This document shows positions 26,042 through 37,723 of a stretch of DNA of 64,000 nucleotides, piece by piece. The notes under the pieces are model-generated. The model searched no databases. It had not been told where the DNA came from and saw only the letters and a list, made by a program, of their open reading frames with translations. Source of the DNA: Hansfordia pulvinata (taxonomy: Eukaryota; Ascomycota; Sordariomycetes; Xylariales). The DNA lies in the NCBI GenBank assembly GCA_006538405.1, contig BJKQ01000013.1:1302001-1366000 (forward strand), in the 5' to 3' direction. Numbering within the stretch: position 1 is the first letter of the stretch; every line of letters begins with the position of its first letter. The position numbers and the translations under genes were made by a program.

Positions 26042-27431
26042 ATGGTCTACGTGCGCCAGGAATACCTGCCGAATCTCAAGCTCTACAAGTACTCAGGCGT
26101 CGACCACTCGTTGACGTCCAAGTACATCCTGAAGCCCTTCTACACCAATGTCGTCATCAAATGCTTTCCCATGTGGATGGCGCCCAATCTCATCACGTTG
26201 ACGGGCTTCATGTTTATCATCGCAAACTTCTTCACTTTGCTGTGGTACAACCCCAACCTTGACCAGGATTGCCCTCCCTGGGTCTACTATACCTGGGCTC
26301 TGGGCCTTTTCCTCTATCAGACCTTTGATGCTGTCGACGGCTCCCAGGCGTATGTTGCGCAACCCCACCCCTTGCTCCCTGCCTCTTCTCTTGGCGATAG
26401 TCTAGCTGACCTGCTGCTGAGCAGCCGACGAACCCGCCAAAGCGGACCCCTTGGCGAACTGTTTGACCATGGCGTCGATGCCCTCAACACTGCCCTCGGC
26501 TGCCTCCTGTTCGCCGGGTCCCAAAACATGGGCCAGAGCTGGTATACCGTCGCCACTCTCTTCGCTTGTGAGCCTCCTCCCTCGTAACCGGGAAGCCCCC
26601 TAGCGAGCGCCCTTTTGCTGACCAGTTATTTCTACAGCGACCCTGACCTTCTACACCCAGACCTGGGACGAATTCCACACCAAGACGCTCACACTGGGTA
26701 TTGTCAACGGCCCCGTCGAAGGTGTTCTGGTCCTTGTCTTCGTTCACGCCCTGACCGGCTACATGGGAGGCGGCTCTTTCTGGCAACAGTCTATGCTTGC
26801 CACGTTTGGCGTTCCTGAGACCGTCGGGATTCCTGAGTTTCTCTACAACCTCTCTTTCACCGAGTGGTACCTTGTCCAGGGTGTTCTGGTTCTCGTCTTC
26901 AACACGTACGAAAGCGCCCAGAATGTTCTCAAGGCTAGACGTGCCCGCGGTGATCGCCGAAGGGGTGCCCTGCTGGGCCTCGTGCCCTTCTTCCTGACAT
27001 GGTTCTGGACTATCGCCTACCTGTGGCTGCAGCCCGTTATCCGCACCCAGCACCTGGTTCCTTTTGCCCTATTCGTTGGCATCGTCAATGCATACAGTGT
27101 CGGACAGATGATTACGGCACATCTCGTTAAGCTCGACTTTCCGTACTGGAACGTCCTGGTGGTGCCTCTGGCTTTTGGTGTCATCGACTCGCTTGGCCCA
27201 GTTCTCAAGCAGAACGTTGGTTGGGCCTCAGGCTGGCCCAGCGCACTTGGTGAGGACATTTACCAGGTTGCCTTCATGTTCTCGTTGCTGGGCATGGCAG
27301 TTGGCGTCTACGGCTCATTTGTCGTTGACGTCATCGTGACCATCTGCGACTACCTGGACATCTGGTGCCTGACCATCAAACACCCATACAACCCCGAGGC
27401 CGAAGGGGCTGATGGGAAGAAGGCCCAGTAG
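26042..27431 (+). CDS. CPT1: CDP-choline/ethanolamine:diacylglycerol phosphotransferase
   Basis: Three exons, 26042-26349, 26425-26567 and 26638-27431, give 414 aa. The enzyme transfers phosphocholine or phosphoethanolamine from CDP-alcohol to diacylglycerol, the last step of the Kennedy pathway, in ER/Golgi membranes. The CDP-alcohol phosphatidyltransferase signature DG(X)2AR(X)8G(X)3D(X)3D is complete: D99, G100, A103, R104, G113, D117, D121. Intron 1 falls inside that motif, within the codon for A103. Several hydrophobic segments follow, as expected for a polytopic enzyme. The ATG at 26042 sits in a strong context (CCACCATGG) and opens with MVYVRQEYLPNLKLYKYSG, the usual N-terminus of the family. 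Whether the substrate is choline, ethanolamine or both cannot be read from the sequence. Confidence 0.93.
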
Positions 27432-28190
27432 GCCCCAGTTCAGTGGCCCGCTGAAGAGATTCCGCAGTCATGGAACGGCTGTGGTGAGATGGGTTGGCGA
27501 ATCGACGCGGGCAAGAAGCGTTGACGGCGAATCTGCCTGTCACTCGCGACAAAGCACATTGAGCGGGAATAGAATGTGCCGAAGCTTCGGCTCTTCCTGC
27601 CAAGTGACGCGCGGCTTGACCTAGCGATGCGTGACGAATTTCCTACTGTTTAATGCGACGGATTTATGCTACGACTTACCGATAATGCTGCAATTTGGTC
27701 TTCAGGCTTAGTTTCGAGACATGATTTGGCCGACACTCGTCGGCTTTGCCCGAGATACCATTTTAGTTTAGTATGAATTATTCATTAATAATGAACCCCT
27801 GTACCCGAGTAATTCGCTCGTGAGCTCTAGCGCTACCAATTACAACCGGTGATCACGCCCGGGTGTGTGGCCAGGTTTCTCCGCAGCCCGTCGGCAGATG
27901 CTCCCCCGAACGCCGCAAGATCTTTGCCCTTGGCTTGCCGCGCCGCAATCCCCATTTTTCTTTCCACCGATCACAGTCGAGGCCGAGAGGACCGACGATG
28001 CACGAGTGCCCGTACCCGGGTTGAGCACCCTTGTTCGAGGACCTGCATGCCGTTGTAGCGGTAGTGGGCGCCTGACGATCCTGTTCTGTTTCGCTGCAGT
28101 CGTCGATTCGGCAAAGGGTATAAAAGAGGCTGGCTTCGGCCCGACGCCGCCCACTCACGTGTGTGTTGTGTTTTTGCATGTGCCGCAGCC
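27432..28190. other. Spacer between CPT1 and the rhamnogalacturonan lyase
   Basis: The first part is the likely CPT1 3' UTR, including a short AT-rich stretch near 27770-27800. The second part is the lyase promoter with its TATA box. No gene is seen. Confidence 0.6.
28119..28126 (+). promoter_or_regulatory. TATA box of the rhamnogalacturonan lyase gene
   Basis: TATAAAAG lies 65 bases before the start codon at 28191, a normal distance for a short-leader fungal gene. A clear TATA box is typical of strongly regulated secreted-enzyme genes and is not obvious in front of the housekeeping genes in this window. Confidence 0.65.
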
Positions 28191-30115
28191 ATGAAGAGAT
28201 CTCTGTACGCCGTTGCCGCAGCCGTGCTGTCCGATATTGTCGATGCCGGCACTGCGCCTTTCCTGAAGCAGGTCGATACCGAGACGTGGATCCTCGGCAA
28301 CGAACTCTGGAACGTGACCCAGGGGCGGACATTTGGCACCAAGCTTTTCTACAAGGATCGCGACCTGGTCGGCGATGCCTGGGGCCACTATGTAAGCTAT
28401 GGTAAGTTGGCCCAGCGCCTTTCCTCCGCACATTTTGTCAAGCCTCTTGGACAAGTACCAGACTAACCAAGGGCCAGACGGCGCAGCATCCAACCTGAAC
28501 TGGACCTCAGCAGCCGTCGTCGCCGAGGGCCGCAAGGAGGGCAACGATTTCATTGACATCAAGTTCACTGCGACTGAGGGTGACATGCACTGGGTCATTG
28601 TATCGGGGCTGAGCGGGGCCTACCAGTACTTTGTGAACCGCGGCCTGCCGACGCTTGGCGAGTTCCGAACCCTGTGGCGGCTGGACAACACGACGTTTGT
28701 CCGCGGCCGGACGGACGCCAAGGATGATGAGCTGCCGCCGCTCTCCGACTATATCGCGGACCGCAAGGTGCAGGATGAGACGTGGCTCAGGCCGGAGGGC
28801 AAGGGCTACATCACCAAGTACGACTTCGCCGACTGGGTGCGCACGCAGGACTACTACGGCGTCTACGGCGACGAGGCGGGCAGCTGGTACATCCACCCAA
28901 GCAAGGACTACCTGAACGGTAACCACCTGAAGCAGGAGTTGTTTGTAAGCAAGCCCATCCTGTACGGCTCAGAGGAGACCCCCCGCCTGGCCCGCCGCCC
29001 TGCAAGTACTGTGCACGTATGATACTGGGAAGACCTAGCAAACATCTAACAGATGCCTCCACGCACAGGTGCATAGGGAATCGTCAACAGGCGACGCAGT
29101 ACAGCTCAATATGCTGCACGGGACGCACTTCCAGCAGACCAACGAGGACGAGATCCCCGAGGGCAAGATTTGGGGCCCCTGGTTGTGGTACCTGAACGGG
29201 GGCTCGCAGGAGGACGCGGCCTCGCGCGCCAAGGCCGAGGCCACCCTCTGGCCGTACGCGTTCCTGGCGGAGCGCGACGAAGCATACGCCACGAGGGGTG
29301 CCGTCCGAGGCTCTCTGCGCCTATCGGACGGCCGCGCCGCCGCAGGGGCTGCCGTGTTCCTCGGCGATAGCGGTTCGACCAAGACGGCGCTCGACCAGGG
29401 CGCCGCGTACTACTACACGGCGTACGCGGGCGTGGATGGCGCGTTCGAGATCTCCGGCGTCCGCGCCGGCGAGTACGGCCTGCAGGCGTGGTCGGCTGGC
29501 GGAGAGCTGGCCAACGTGACGACGTCGTTCCTGCGCGACGGCGTGAGCGTCGAGGCCGGCGGCGGGGACGTGGACCTGGGCAGCCTGGACTGGGTCGTTT
29601 CGAACCGCTCGAAGCTATTCCAGATCGGCGACTTTGACCGCTCGGCGGCCGGTTTCCGATACGGGGCGGCGCCGCGCCAACACGGGCTCGTGGACGAGTG
29701 CCCCGCGAGCCTGGTGTGGACCGCAGGCGAGTCGCAGGCGAGGGACTGGTGCTTCGGGCAGACGCACCGAGGGAACTGGACGGTGGTGTTTGACGCGCCG
29801 GACGCGGGCAAGGGAGGAGACGGTCGCGGTGAAGAGGCCACGCTGATTGTGTCGCTTGCGGGCTACTCCGAAGGCGCCAGCTCGGTGGTGCTAGCCAACG
29901 GGAAGCAGATCGGCGCGCTGAACAGCGGCGACGAGCAGCTCGCCAATGACCCTGCGTTGTACCGCTCGGGCACAGCGGCGGGCGAATGGCGCTACTTTGA
30001 GTTCGCGTTCGACGCCGAGCTTCTGCGGCCCGAGGGCAACGAGGTCACCTTTCAGCTCGTCGAGAACACGACGTGGAGGGGCTTCATGTGGGATAGTGTC
30101 GTGCTGGAGTGGTGA
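28191..30115 (+). CDS. Rhamnogalacturonan lyase, polysaccharide lyase family 4
   Basis: Three exons, 28191-28401, 28478-28944 and 29069-30115, give 574 aa. The enzyme cleaves the rhamnose-galacturonic acid backbone of pectin by beta-elimination outside the cell. Family landmarks in order: an N-terminal catalytic beta-sandwich with LWNVTQGRTFGTKL, GDMHWVIVSGL, FRTLWRLDNTTF and KVQDETWLRPEGKGY; then HRESSTGDAVQLNMLHGTHF; a carboxypeptidase-like/FnIII segment with GRAAAGAAVFLGD; and a C-terminal CBM-like domain ending GFMWDSVVLEW. The layout matches fungal RglB-type PL4 enzymes. The N-terminus MKRSLYAVAAAVL is a short, weak signal peptide. Intron 2 (124 nt) is longer than intron 1; its acceptor was chosen because the alternative AG at 29052 leads to an early stop. 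Several N-glycosylation sites (NxT) fit secretion. Confidence 0.92.
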
Positions 30116-30609
30116 GGTTAGGGGCCCGCGTCACGGTGGCGGCCGCCCCTCTGTCGTTTGTGGCAGAATGGAGCATGAGATATAAAGTGCGATACAGCGC
30201 ATTGAGAGCAGATGAGTGATTCTGTGTCTAACGTGCTTCTTGTGAAAATTTGCCACGGATCTCACATTGTGCGTACTGAGTGAGGCAAAGTACAGGTTAT
30301 GTAGGCATGGATGTGACGCATCGAGTTGAGCATCGGTTAGGGAGGCATGTACGAGTACTTACCTGCCTACCGACCCACGTGACTAAGGCGACAAGTAGGT
30401 GCAAACCGGCTGTGGAAATCGCGACGGAAAAAAAACCAGCCCTTCTGCACTCAAGAATTGGACCACCTTTGACACCATCTTGATCAAGAGACGCTTCTAG
30501 GGGACCACCCGATTGTTTGACTCCGGCGAGCAATTGGATAAGACAACAAAGCGAGAATCCCCTTCTACTCGGCAAACCCCCACTTAAAGGCGCCAGAAAG
30601 GCGGATACG
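30116..30609. other. Spacer before TYW3
   Basis: This holds the lyase 3' UTR and the TYW3 promoter. One TACGAGTA motif lies at 30350. No gene is seen. Confidence 0.6.
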
Positions 30610-31735
30610 ATGAAGGGCCTGCCCGCCATCCCGCCGGCCTTTGCGCTCAAAAAGCCCGAATTTTGCAGCAGTTAGCCGTCCCCGACGCTGAATACGCAGA
30701 CGCCTCGCCCAAGGGCTCCGTCGACGCCGGCATCCGCCATCTGATAGATGAGATCAACACCCTTGAGGGCTTCGTCACCACGAGCAGCTGCGCCGGTCGC
30801 GTCAGCGTCTTTGTGGAGGGAAACAAGGAGCCGGCGGTAGCGGTGGGACCAGGCGCGGCCGAGGCTGCGAACGTCGATGCCGGTGCTGTTGCCGTAGGCG
30901 ACAACGAAGACCTTGACGAGCAGGGCGATATCAGAGCAGTCACCACAGTCGCCAGAGTCGGCGGTAAAGGGGGCGGCGGAAACTGGCTCTTTGTATCTCA
31001 CGACCCGGTCACACTTGAGCCCGGCGAGACGGCCAGCGACCGTCTAGGCCTCGGCGTGGCCGCGACAGAAGCGACAAGTTCAGAGGCCTGCTACGTCAAC
31101 CACTCGGCAAGGCTCGTGCACTTCAAGTTTGAGCCCATGGTAAGCTTTCAGAATTGTTGCGGCTAGTGTGACCGGAGCACTGGCGATGGACAGATCTCGT
31201 AGCTCGCTCGGGTGCTAACGCGTGCGCTTCTTGCCAACGCTAGATTCTACATGTTCTCACGGCCTCGCTGGAACATGCGCAGCTTCTTCTGCGGTGCGGT
31301 CTCCAGGCTGGGTTTCGTGAGAGCGGCGCCATCAATCTGACAGCGGGAGCAGCGCCGGGCGAGCCCGTCACGCCCATCGTAGCCATCCGCTCCATGGGTC
31401 TCTCGCTCGAGTCCTTGGTGGGCGTGCAGAGCGACGGCGAGCCGCCTCAGTCCACCGTACCCGGCCCCTACCTGGAAAGCCTGGTTCGCATCTCCAGCCA
31501 GAGGTTTGCCGAGAACACCAAGAGAATAGACCGATTTCGTGCTGCGGTACAGCAGGCGACGCAGCCAGCCAGGAAGAAGGATGGCAGCGAGTGGGAGGAT
31601 ACGGAAGCACGGCGAGAGAGGAAAAGGGCCGAGGGTTTACGCAGGAAAGCCCAAGTGCAACGGGAGCGTCGGGGCGCCGCAGACGGGACCGAGGACGCAG
31701 ATGTACAGTTGCCACTGAATGCAGACATCACTTGA
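30610..31735 (+). CDS. TYW3: tRNA wybutosine-synthesising protein TYW3, with an apparent 1-base frameshift
   Basis: TYW3 methylates the tricyclic guanosine intermediate at position 37 of tRNA-Phe on the way to wybutosine. Exon 1 is 30610-31139 and exon 2 is 31244-31735 (donor GTAAGC, branch GCTAACG). The family core GSVDAGI, FVTTSSCAGRVSVF and NWLFVSHDP lies in one frame, which has no ATG before a stop at 30585. The ATG at 30610 opens a different frame encoding PPAFALKK, which fits the expected start of the family. The two frames meet at an A5 run near 30647-30651; one more A would join them into about 340 aa. As written, the ATG frame stops at 30673-30675. No intron can explain the shift because there is no GT in the interval. 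The C-terminus is a basic, Arg/Lys-rich helix. Confidence 0.85.
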
Positions 31736-31987
31736 ATCAATAAGCGCCCGGTCACTGTCAAGTTAAGGGATCCTTGAAGCAAGGGCCTAGCCCCAGGGCG
31801 TTGGAGGCGACAAAAAGAATCATGACATCTATACAGGGCCTGTTCTGCGAGTCCTCTCTGTGCTGTGGTATTACAGAAAGCCACACATTGTCGCGCCAGA
31901 TATGCCGGGCGTGTCGTATTAAGCCGGGTCTCCTCCCACTGCTTGAACCTGCCTCGAAGCATAACCCGAGCAACAACTGCTCTCGAT

Positions 31988-32635
31988 CTATCTCACGACC
32001 TTTTCGACCCAGCTCTTCTCCATCCGCCGTACCTCTTCTTTAAAGTTTTCGACCTCCTGCCAGCAGTCGAGGGGCCGGCGATCGTGCTCAACGAGACAGC
32101 GGACAACCTCGCCGCGGGCACGCTCGACACTGTCGGGGGCGGGGCGCAGCTGCTTGCGCTTGTCGAGGCGGGCACGCAGAGTCTCGACCTCCTTGGACAC
32201 AGCCTGGTGGCTGTTGCTCTGGTCGTCGTTCTTGGCCTCGCCAATGGCGGCAGATGCCTTCTCTCGCGCCTCGCGCAGAGTCTCGCTTTCGTGGGCCGAC
32301 ATCTTCTTCAGCTCTTCAGCCAGTCGGGCCTGGACGGCCAGTTCGAGGGTCTGCGCTCGGGAGCGGTCGGTCTGGAGTGATGGGGCGCAGAGATCGGCGG
32401 TCAGTCACCTGGTCATATACCGGGAAACGGCAGTACGGGGGTGGTCGCTGGCTGCTCACCTCGCTATTGGACTGGAGAGATTCTGCGACATCGGACGAGA
32501 GGCCAATGGGGGAGCTGTGGAAGCAGTCAGGTCAGCGCGGGCTGGGGGCTGGCGAGCAGGGCTCATCAGGGGTTCTGGTCAGTCTTACGCCTTCCACGTG
32601 TGTGTCGTCGTAGGCTTGGATTCGCTGGCTCCCAT
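31988..32635 (-). CDS. MIC19: MICOS complex subunit MIC19
   Basis: Three exons, 32635-32589 (only 47 nt), 32514-32460 and 32371-31988, give 161 aa. Mic19 sits on the intermembrane-space face of the mitochondrial inner membrane and helps Mic60 hold crista junctions. The N-terminus MGASESK is a typical N-myristoylation signal, as known for Mic19. A charged helical middle (about 35-115) is probably coiled coil. The C-terminal CHCH segment CLVEHDRRPLDC has one CX10C pair, followed by WQEVENFKEEVRRME. Exon 1 is too short to stand out as an open frame and was found by tracing the splice sites back. The gene is convergent with TYW3, with 252 bases between the stop codons. Confidence 0.9.
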
Positions 32636-35337
32636 GGCGTCGGCTGGCAATCGCGTGGCTCGAGAGAGGATAGGTTGGGGCAAGGCGATCGTGGAGTTCT
32701 AAATCCGAGGTAAATAATTTACCGCTGACGAGCGCCAGCAAGAGACGATCAAAAGCCAGCCGTAGTTGTGCCTGGCTACCCAAGTACCTAACGCCCCATG
32801 CTGGGCGTGCAGGTACCCGAGGTAGTTGACGCGACTCTCACCTCTCTAGCCTTTTCGGTCTATCGCCCGTGGAAATAGCAGGTACTCTCAGTGGTGGTTC
32901 GTCACGGAGCTCAGGAATCACACCGTTGAACCACGCTTTCAAGGTGCACGAGTGGCGCATGGACCGTAGGCAGTCGTATCATGTCCCCGGCGCGCACTGT
33001 GATGATCTTGTTGTGAGCAACCGTTGTCATCAATGTCAACAGGCTCTCGACTGGCATCTCCTCAGGTGCTTCGGATCACCTGGCGCCGCTGACGCAGACC
33101 TGATTGACGAGGCAGCGTGGTGTTTTGCCGACGCTGAAGTGGGCTATGACACTGAGATGAGCCTGCTCGACATAGTGCCTGTACACAAGCTTCAGGGACG
33201 AGGCATCTCGCGGCTCTCCTGCCTCGTCTCTAAGGAAGCTGCTCGACCTAGCTCGCAGGGGCGCACACGAGGCACTTCTTTGCGGTTCTACAGGGCCTAT
33301 TATGGGACCAGGAGGCTAAGGTACTCTGGCACACTTCGCATTCTCATAGCTGGAGGGAGAGAGGCCCCCGAAAAGCTACCATAGATCCTCGCTATGTCGC
33401 ATCTAATGGCTTGGTTCAGTCACGACACTGACGAGCAGCACGAGTCGGGTGTTATGCTCAAGTCCGACCCTGCATTATTCGAGGAAAGCCGGTCAACACC
33501 GCGTGCCGGTCAACTTTGTCCTTGTTTGGACCTCACAATCCAGAGAAGCAAGCGACTTGACGGTCAGCTGCCAGTACCGCTTGGCGGCATCCCATGTAAA
33601 TGAGTTCTCTGTGCTGTAGGCCGGAACCAGCATATCACCGCTCAAGTTGGCCGGGAGGAGGAGCAGTTGGGTTGACTACATGTACAGCGGCTTGCGTACT
33701 GGTCACGGCGCGACTGCCCAAGGCACCAGACGGCTGGTGCTGGCGTGGTATGCTCTGCATTGAATGCTGAGTGGCTTAGAACCCATCCGCGCCTTCCTTA
33801 CCTCGATGGCCAGAAGGTCTCTCAGGCGACAGACAGCGCGCCTTCTAGCCGTGATCGCCCCGTGGCTCCTTCCTCTGCCCTGCCCTCTCCCCTCCCCTCC
33901 CCTCTCCTCCTCTTCTTCCCGTCTCCTTCCCCTTCGCGCCCTCGTGCCTCACCCCTCACCCCTCAACCTCCTGCCACTTTACTCCTTCCTATCACCCATA
34001 CTCGCCTATTTCTCTCTTGCGAAGGAAGGAAGTTCTCCCCTTCTGGCACTTCCTCTACTCTATCCTCCTCGTCGCTATCCATCCTCAGAAGTCTGGTCTC
34101 ACCAGTGTCAGCAGCCTGGAAGGACTGAGACCACTGCATCAGAAAGTGGTGCAGGTGCCAGACTGGAACCAGCATTGAGGTCTCATCAGCATCAGTGTAC
34201 AAGGTGCACAGTTTCACACTGAACAGCCCCGCCCAGCCCAGGCCCAGCTTGAGCCAGCAGGTTGAACAAGCCCAATCAGGTATGTTTGATATTACTGATG
34301 GTTAAGCCTCTTTACTTGAATTGCACTTCGATCATGTGCAGCTCCTTTAACAACCTCTGCTGCATGTATGCCAGGCTTCAGTGAGCCTGGCCACATTCCC
34401 TTGTTGTTGCCCCCATCTAGCTCAGAAGCAGGACCAGAATGGCCATCATATTGGGACTTTATTATCCAGCTTTTATAAAGAAACAATCCGGGAGAGCTGC
34501 AAAGAACCTTCTCATGCCCACATCTATGTATCACTGCAAGCCTGAGACCTGGCAGTTGCCACTTGCCCCTGCCCTATTCTTACTCTGGATCAAAAGAGCA
34601 GTCTTCTGAGGCCTCTAACAGCATTTCTGGTGGGGCCTGTGATTTGATACTGATTTCCTGTGCCCACACCTCCCGAATGCAACATCTGACACAGCACAAA
34701 AGCCTGTCTACTGCTTGTCAGAGAATAGCTATGTTGGCAAGTCTGCCAGCCTACAAGTCTTCATGGTAGTGATCATGCATCTGAACCCGTTCCTAGGGCT
34801 ATCATCGCCAACCTAGATCCATCACTGGCTGGTTGCCAAGGGTAGCAAGGCTGTGGCTAATTCCTGGCATTAGGGCTTCAAGTAAATTCTCATTCTTGGA
34901 AGCAAAGTGTGTTCTCATCAATATTATTATCCCACAGCATCCTCATCAACCTCTCTTTCGAATCTTCCCCACTGGTCCGACCGGGGACCTGCGAATTCTG
35001 ATCCATTGCCACTTCTTCGTTTTACCCTTCACAAACTCACCCATTCTGGGGTCTACACTTCGCTCGCACACTCAGAGTCTGTACGTCTTATCCCTCTCCT
35101 CCTCGCTTCGTCGTCCAGCCAGTGCGGCAATGCCGGCAGTGGCTATGTCATGCTTCAAGTTCCAGAACCCCGCATCCATCACCTTGCCGTCTTTGCTGTG
35201 TGGCCAGACTCACCGATCACCCACACCGACTTGTCGTGCCACTCTGCTTCGAATACACACTTCATCACAATCTCCCCACTTCCGTCATCCATATCTTTCA
35301 GTCTACTGATTCCTCCATCCAGAAGAACGTTTTCGTC
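32636..35337. other. 2.7-kb spacer with pyrimidine tract and CpG-poor block
   Basis: This region separates the starts of MIC19 and the RRM gene. A 171-codon frame at 32869-33384 has no recognisable content. A nearly pure CT tract lies near 33865-33940, and a strikingly CpG-poor block spans about 34200-34920. The DNA just before 35338 is CT-rich leader. Confidence 0.6.
33865..33940. promoter_or_regulatory. CT-rich (pyrimidine) tract
   Basis: The plus strand is almost entirely C and T over about 75 bases. Such tracts are common in promoters and 5' leaders of filamentous fungi. It lies about 1.4 kb upstream of the RRM gene start, so a direct role is uncertain. Confidence 0.4.
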
Positions 35338-37723
35338 ATGGCTGGAAAAAGCAGCCAACACGCCTCCCACGGCAGCGACTCCGCACTTCCCCAGGCCATG
35401 AGATCCTCCATGGAAGAGTCAGGTACGAAGTCAAACATCCCATAACCTCTACATCGAAGCAAATGCCTAGGCAAGAGAAGGCCCCAATACTCACTTGCAT
35501 TGTCGTAGGCGGTGCCCGCCTTGACGCTGGTCTCGACTCTGGCATCGAGGCACTTTCTCTCGAAGACCACTCCACCGGAAGCCTGTGAGTAAATGCCAAT
35601 GTCCGGGCATCAGAATCTTCACAGCCTAATGCTCGACAGCGCTTCCACGCCGCCCAAAAAGAAGGCTGCTATTGCCACTGATCACGAGTCTGTCGCTATT
35701 CCTAAGTGAGCTCTGCCTGATTGTAACAACACTCCAAAACGTCCGGCACTAATTCATCATGCCACGGTCAGGAAAGCGACCTTTCAGATTGGTCAGATGA
35801 CGGATGATGCCGATGTTTTTGCCACTGCGTCAACCCAAGATCGTCGCGCTTTCACCTACAACCCTCTCATGGTTGACACCCGCTCCCCAGCTGAGCCTTC
35901 ATCTGGCACGGGTCTTTCCGAGTCCCCCGTCAGCTCGAGCCGTGCCAGAATGAACTATCTCGATAAGAATGGCCAGGTTGACGCGCAGGCTTTCTACCCA
36001 GCCACTGCCTGCGTCTTCATCGCCAAGTATGGTTGGCATCGTGCGAAATGTCTATCGACGCGTGCTGACATTACATAACAGCCTACCCGAAGCTGCCAGC
36101 GATGGCCGCCTGGAGGCCGTTGTCACCAATGCCTTCAAACAGTATGGAACTGTCTTTGTCAAAATTCGAAGAGACAAGAAGAATATGCCGTTTGCGTTTG
36201 CTCAATTTATGGTAGGATGGAGTCATGGGCGCATTCACTATAGAGTCGGAGGCTTACGCGATGGACAGGAGAACGATGCTGCGAAGAGAGCCATGGTCGA
36301 AGGCAAAGGCACCATCATCGAAGGCCGTCCTTGCCGCACTGAGATGGTCAAGGCCAACCGTAAGTCGATATCTCGACTCGAGCATGCAGGGACTCGTCCG
36401 ATTGATCAAGAATTTTACAGGAAGCTTCATCATCTTCAACAAGTTTGGACGCGATATCCACCCCCGTGAGGCCAAGCTCCAGCTATCGCCCTACGGCCCC
36501 CTTAGCAAATGCGAGCCTGTCCACCCCCAGATCCTTGAGGCCCTGAAGCTTCAGAACGGAATCATGATCGAGTTCGAGAATTTTGATCCCGGCCGAGACG
36601 TCGTTTCGGTGAGTGATAGCTCCATAGTTGTCGTCCTGGGCTCATGGTGCGGGATGCCACGCTAATGTTCTCTGAAGGTCTTCAAATTCCACCCGACATA
36701 CACCGTGATTGCTTACGACTTGAAGAAGTCGATTCACTCGCGACAGGCTACCGACCCCGACGAGGTGTTCCTGCAGCGCTATGATTCCGAGCGTCGCTCG
36801 GTCTTCGTTGGAGGGCTGCCCTTTGAGGTCGGCGATGTCGATCTCGAGACAGCACTGCGAGGCATCATGGGCGAAGTCGGAGACGTAGAGAACGTCCAAG
36901 TTATCCGTAAGGATGCTCGAGTCGGTGGGTGATATACCTCGACGAACTCCGCGTCCTGCTGACTGACCTCCTTCCCTATCAGGCTACAGAGGTCCTGTCG
37001 TATTCGCTTTTGTCGAGTTCTCACGCCAGGACATGGCCGAGTTGGCCGCCCAGCGCATGGTAAGCTGAGCCTTGGTTCGAGAGTGGAATAAGGCAGGGGC
37101 TGACATGGTCTTAGAACGGGCAAACCATCTTTTCGTCGGAAATTCGCGTTGAGAGAAAGGGATCAGCACGTGGAGGACACATGACACAGATGCCCCAGCG
37201 CATGCGATCCCAGCAGTTCTTGCCATCCGAGGTCGCCCGCAGCCCCGTCCACGACCCAATTGTGGAGGGCAAGGCCCGTGAGCCCACGACGCCTCTTCGG
37301 CCCGGAGCCAATGAGTTTGCCCACCAGAGTGGCGGTGGCTACCCGGGCAGTGGAGGCTTCCACGTGCCGTACGGAATGCCCCCGATGCCGACTCAGCAAA
37401 TGGCCAGCCCTGTCTACAGTACCTCGCCCTACGGAATTCCTGCCCAGACAAGCGGTGCCGGGTACCCTGCTACGCCCCAGGCCACTCCGGGCATGAGTCC
37501 GTACGTGCCGGGACAAGCGTACCCCGGCAACCCTGGCTATTCCTGGGCCGTCCCCTACTTCAACGATCCTTACCTGGGTCCTTTGGCCATGTACCACGCT
37601 TTCCAGTCGCCGATGCATGTCCCGTCGCCAACTCGCGCTGTCAGCGAGGCTGCCCCTGGCACCCCGACCAAGTCTGCTGGAGGCCACGGCCACGGAGAGA
37701 AGGGCGGCGAAGAGGATGAGTAG
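35338..37723 (+). CDS. RNA-binding protein with two clear RRM domains
   Basis: Ten exons: 35338-35422, 35509-35584, 35640-35705, 35772-36026, 36082-36211, 36269-36359, 36421-36608, 36678-36924, 36983-37059 and 37115-37723. All have GT-AG introns of 52-85 nt, phases agree, and the product is 607 aa. RRM1 (about 156-235) has RNP2-like CVFIANL and RNP1-like MPFAFAQFM. RRM2 (about 337-415) has SVFVGGL and PVVFAFVEF. Between them, SFIIFNKFGRDI to GIMIEFENF may be a degenerate third RRM. The C-terminal 190 residues are Pro/Gly/Tyr/Gln-rich and disordered, typical of mRNP proteins that condense. Likely role: mRNA binding and post-transcriptional control. I do not recognise a specific named orthologue. 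The start was placed at MAGKSSQ; an in-frame ATG at 35122 is possible but its extension looks like leader DNA. Confidence 0.88.

Noticed and set aside
32869..33384. 171-codon plus-strand frame
   Set aside because: It has Cys/His scattered without a zinc-finger pattern, no homology I can recognise, and lies in the MIC19 upstream region.
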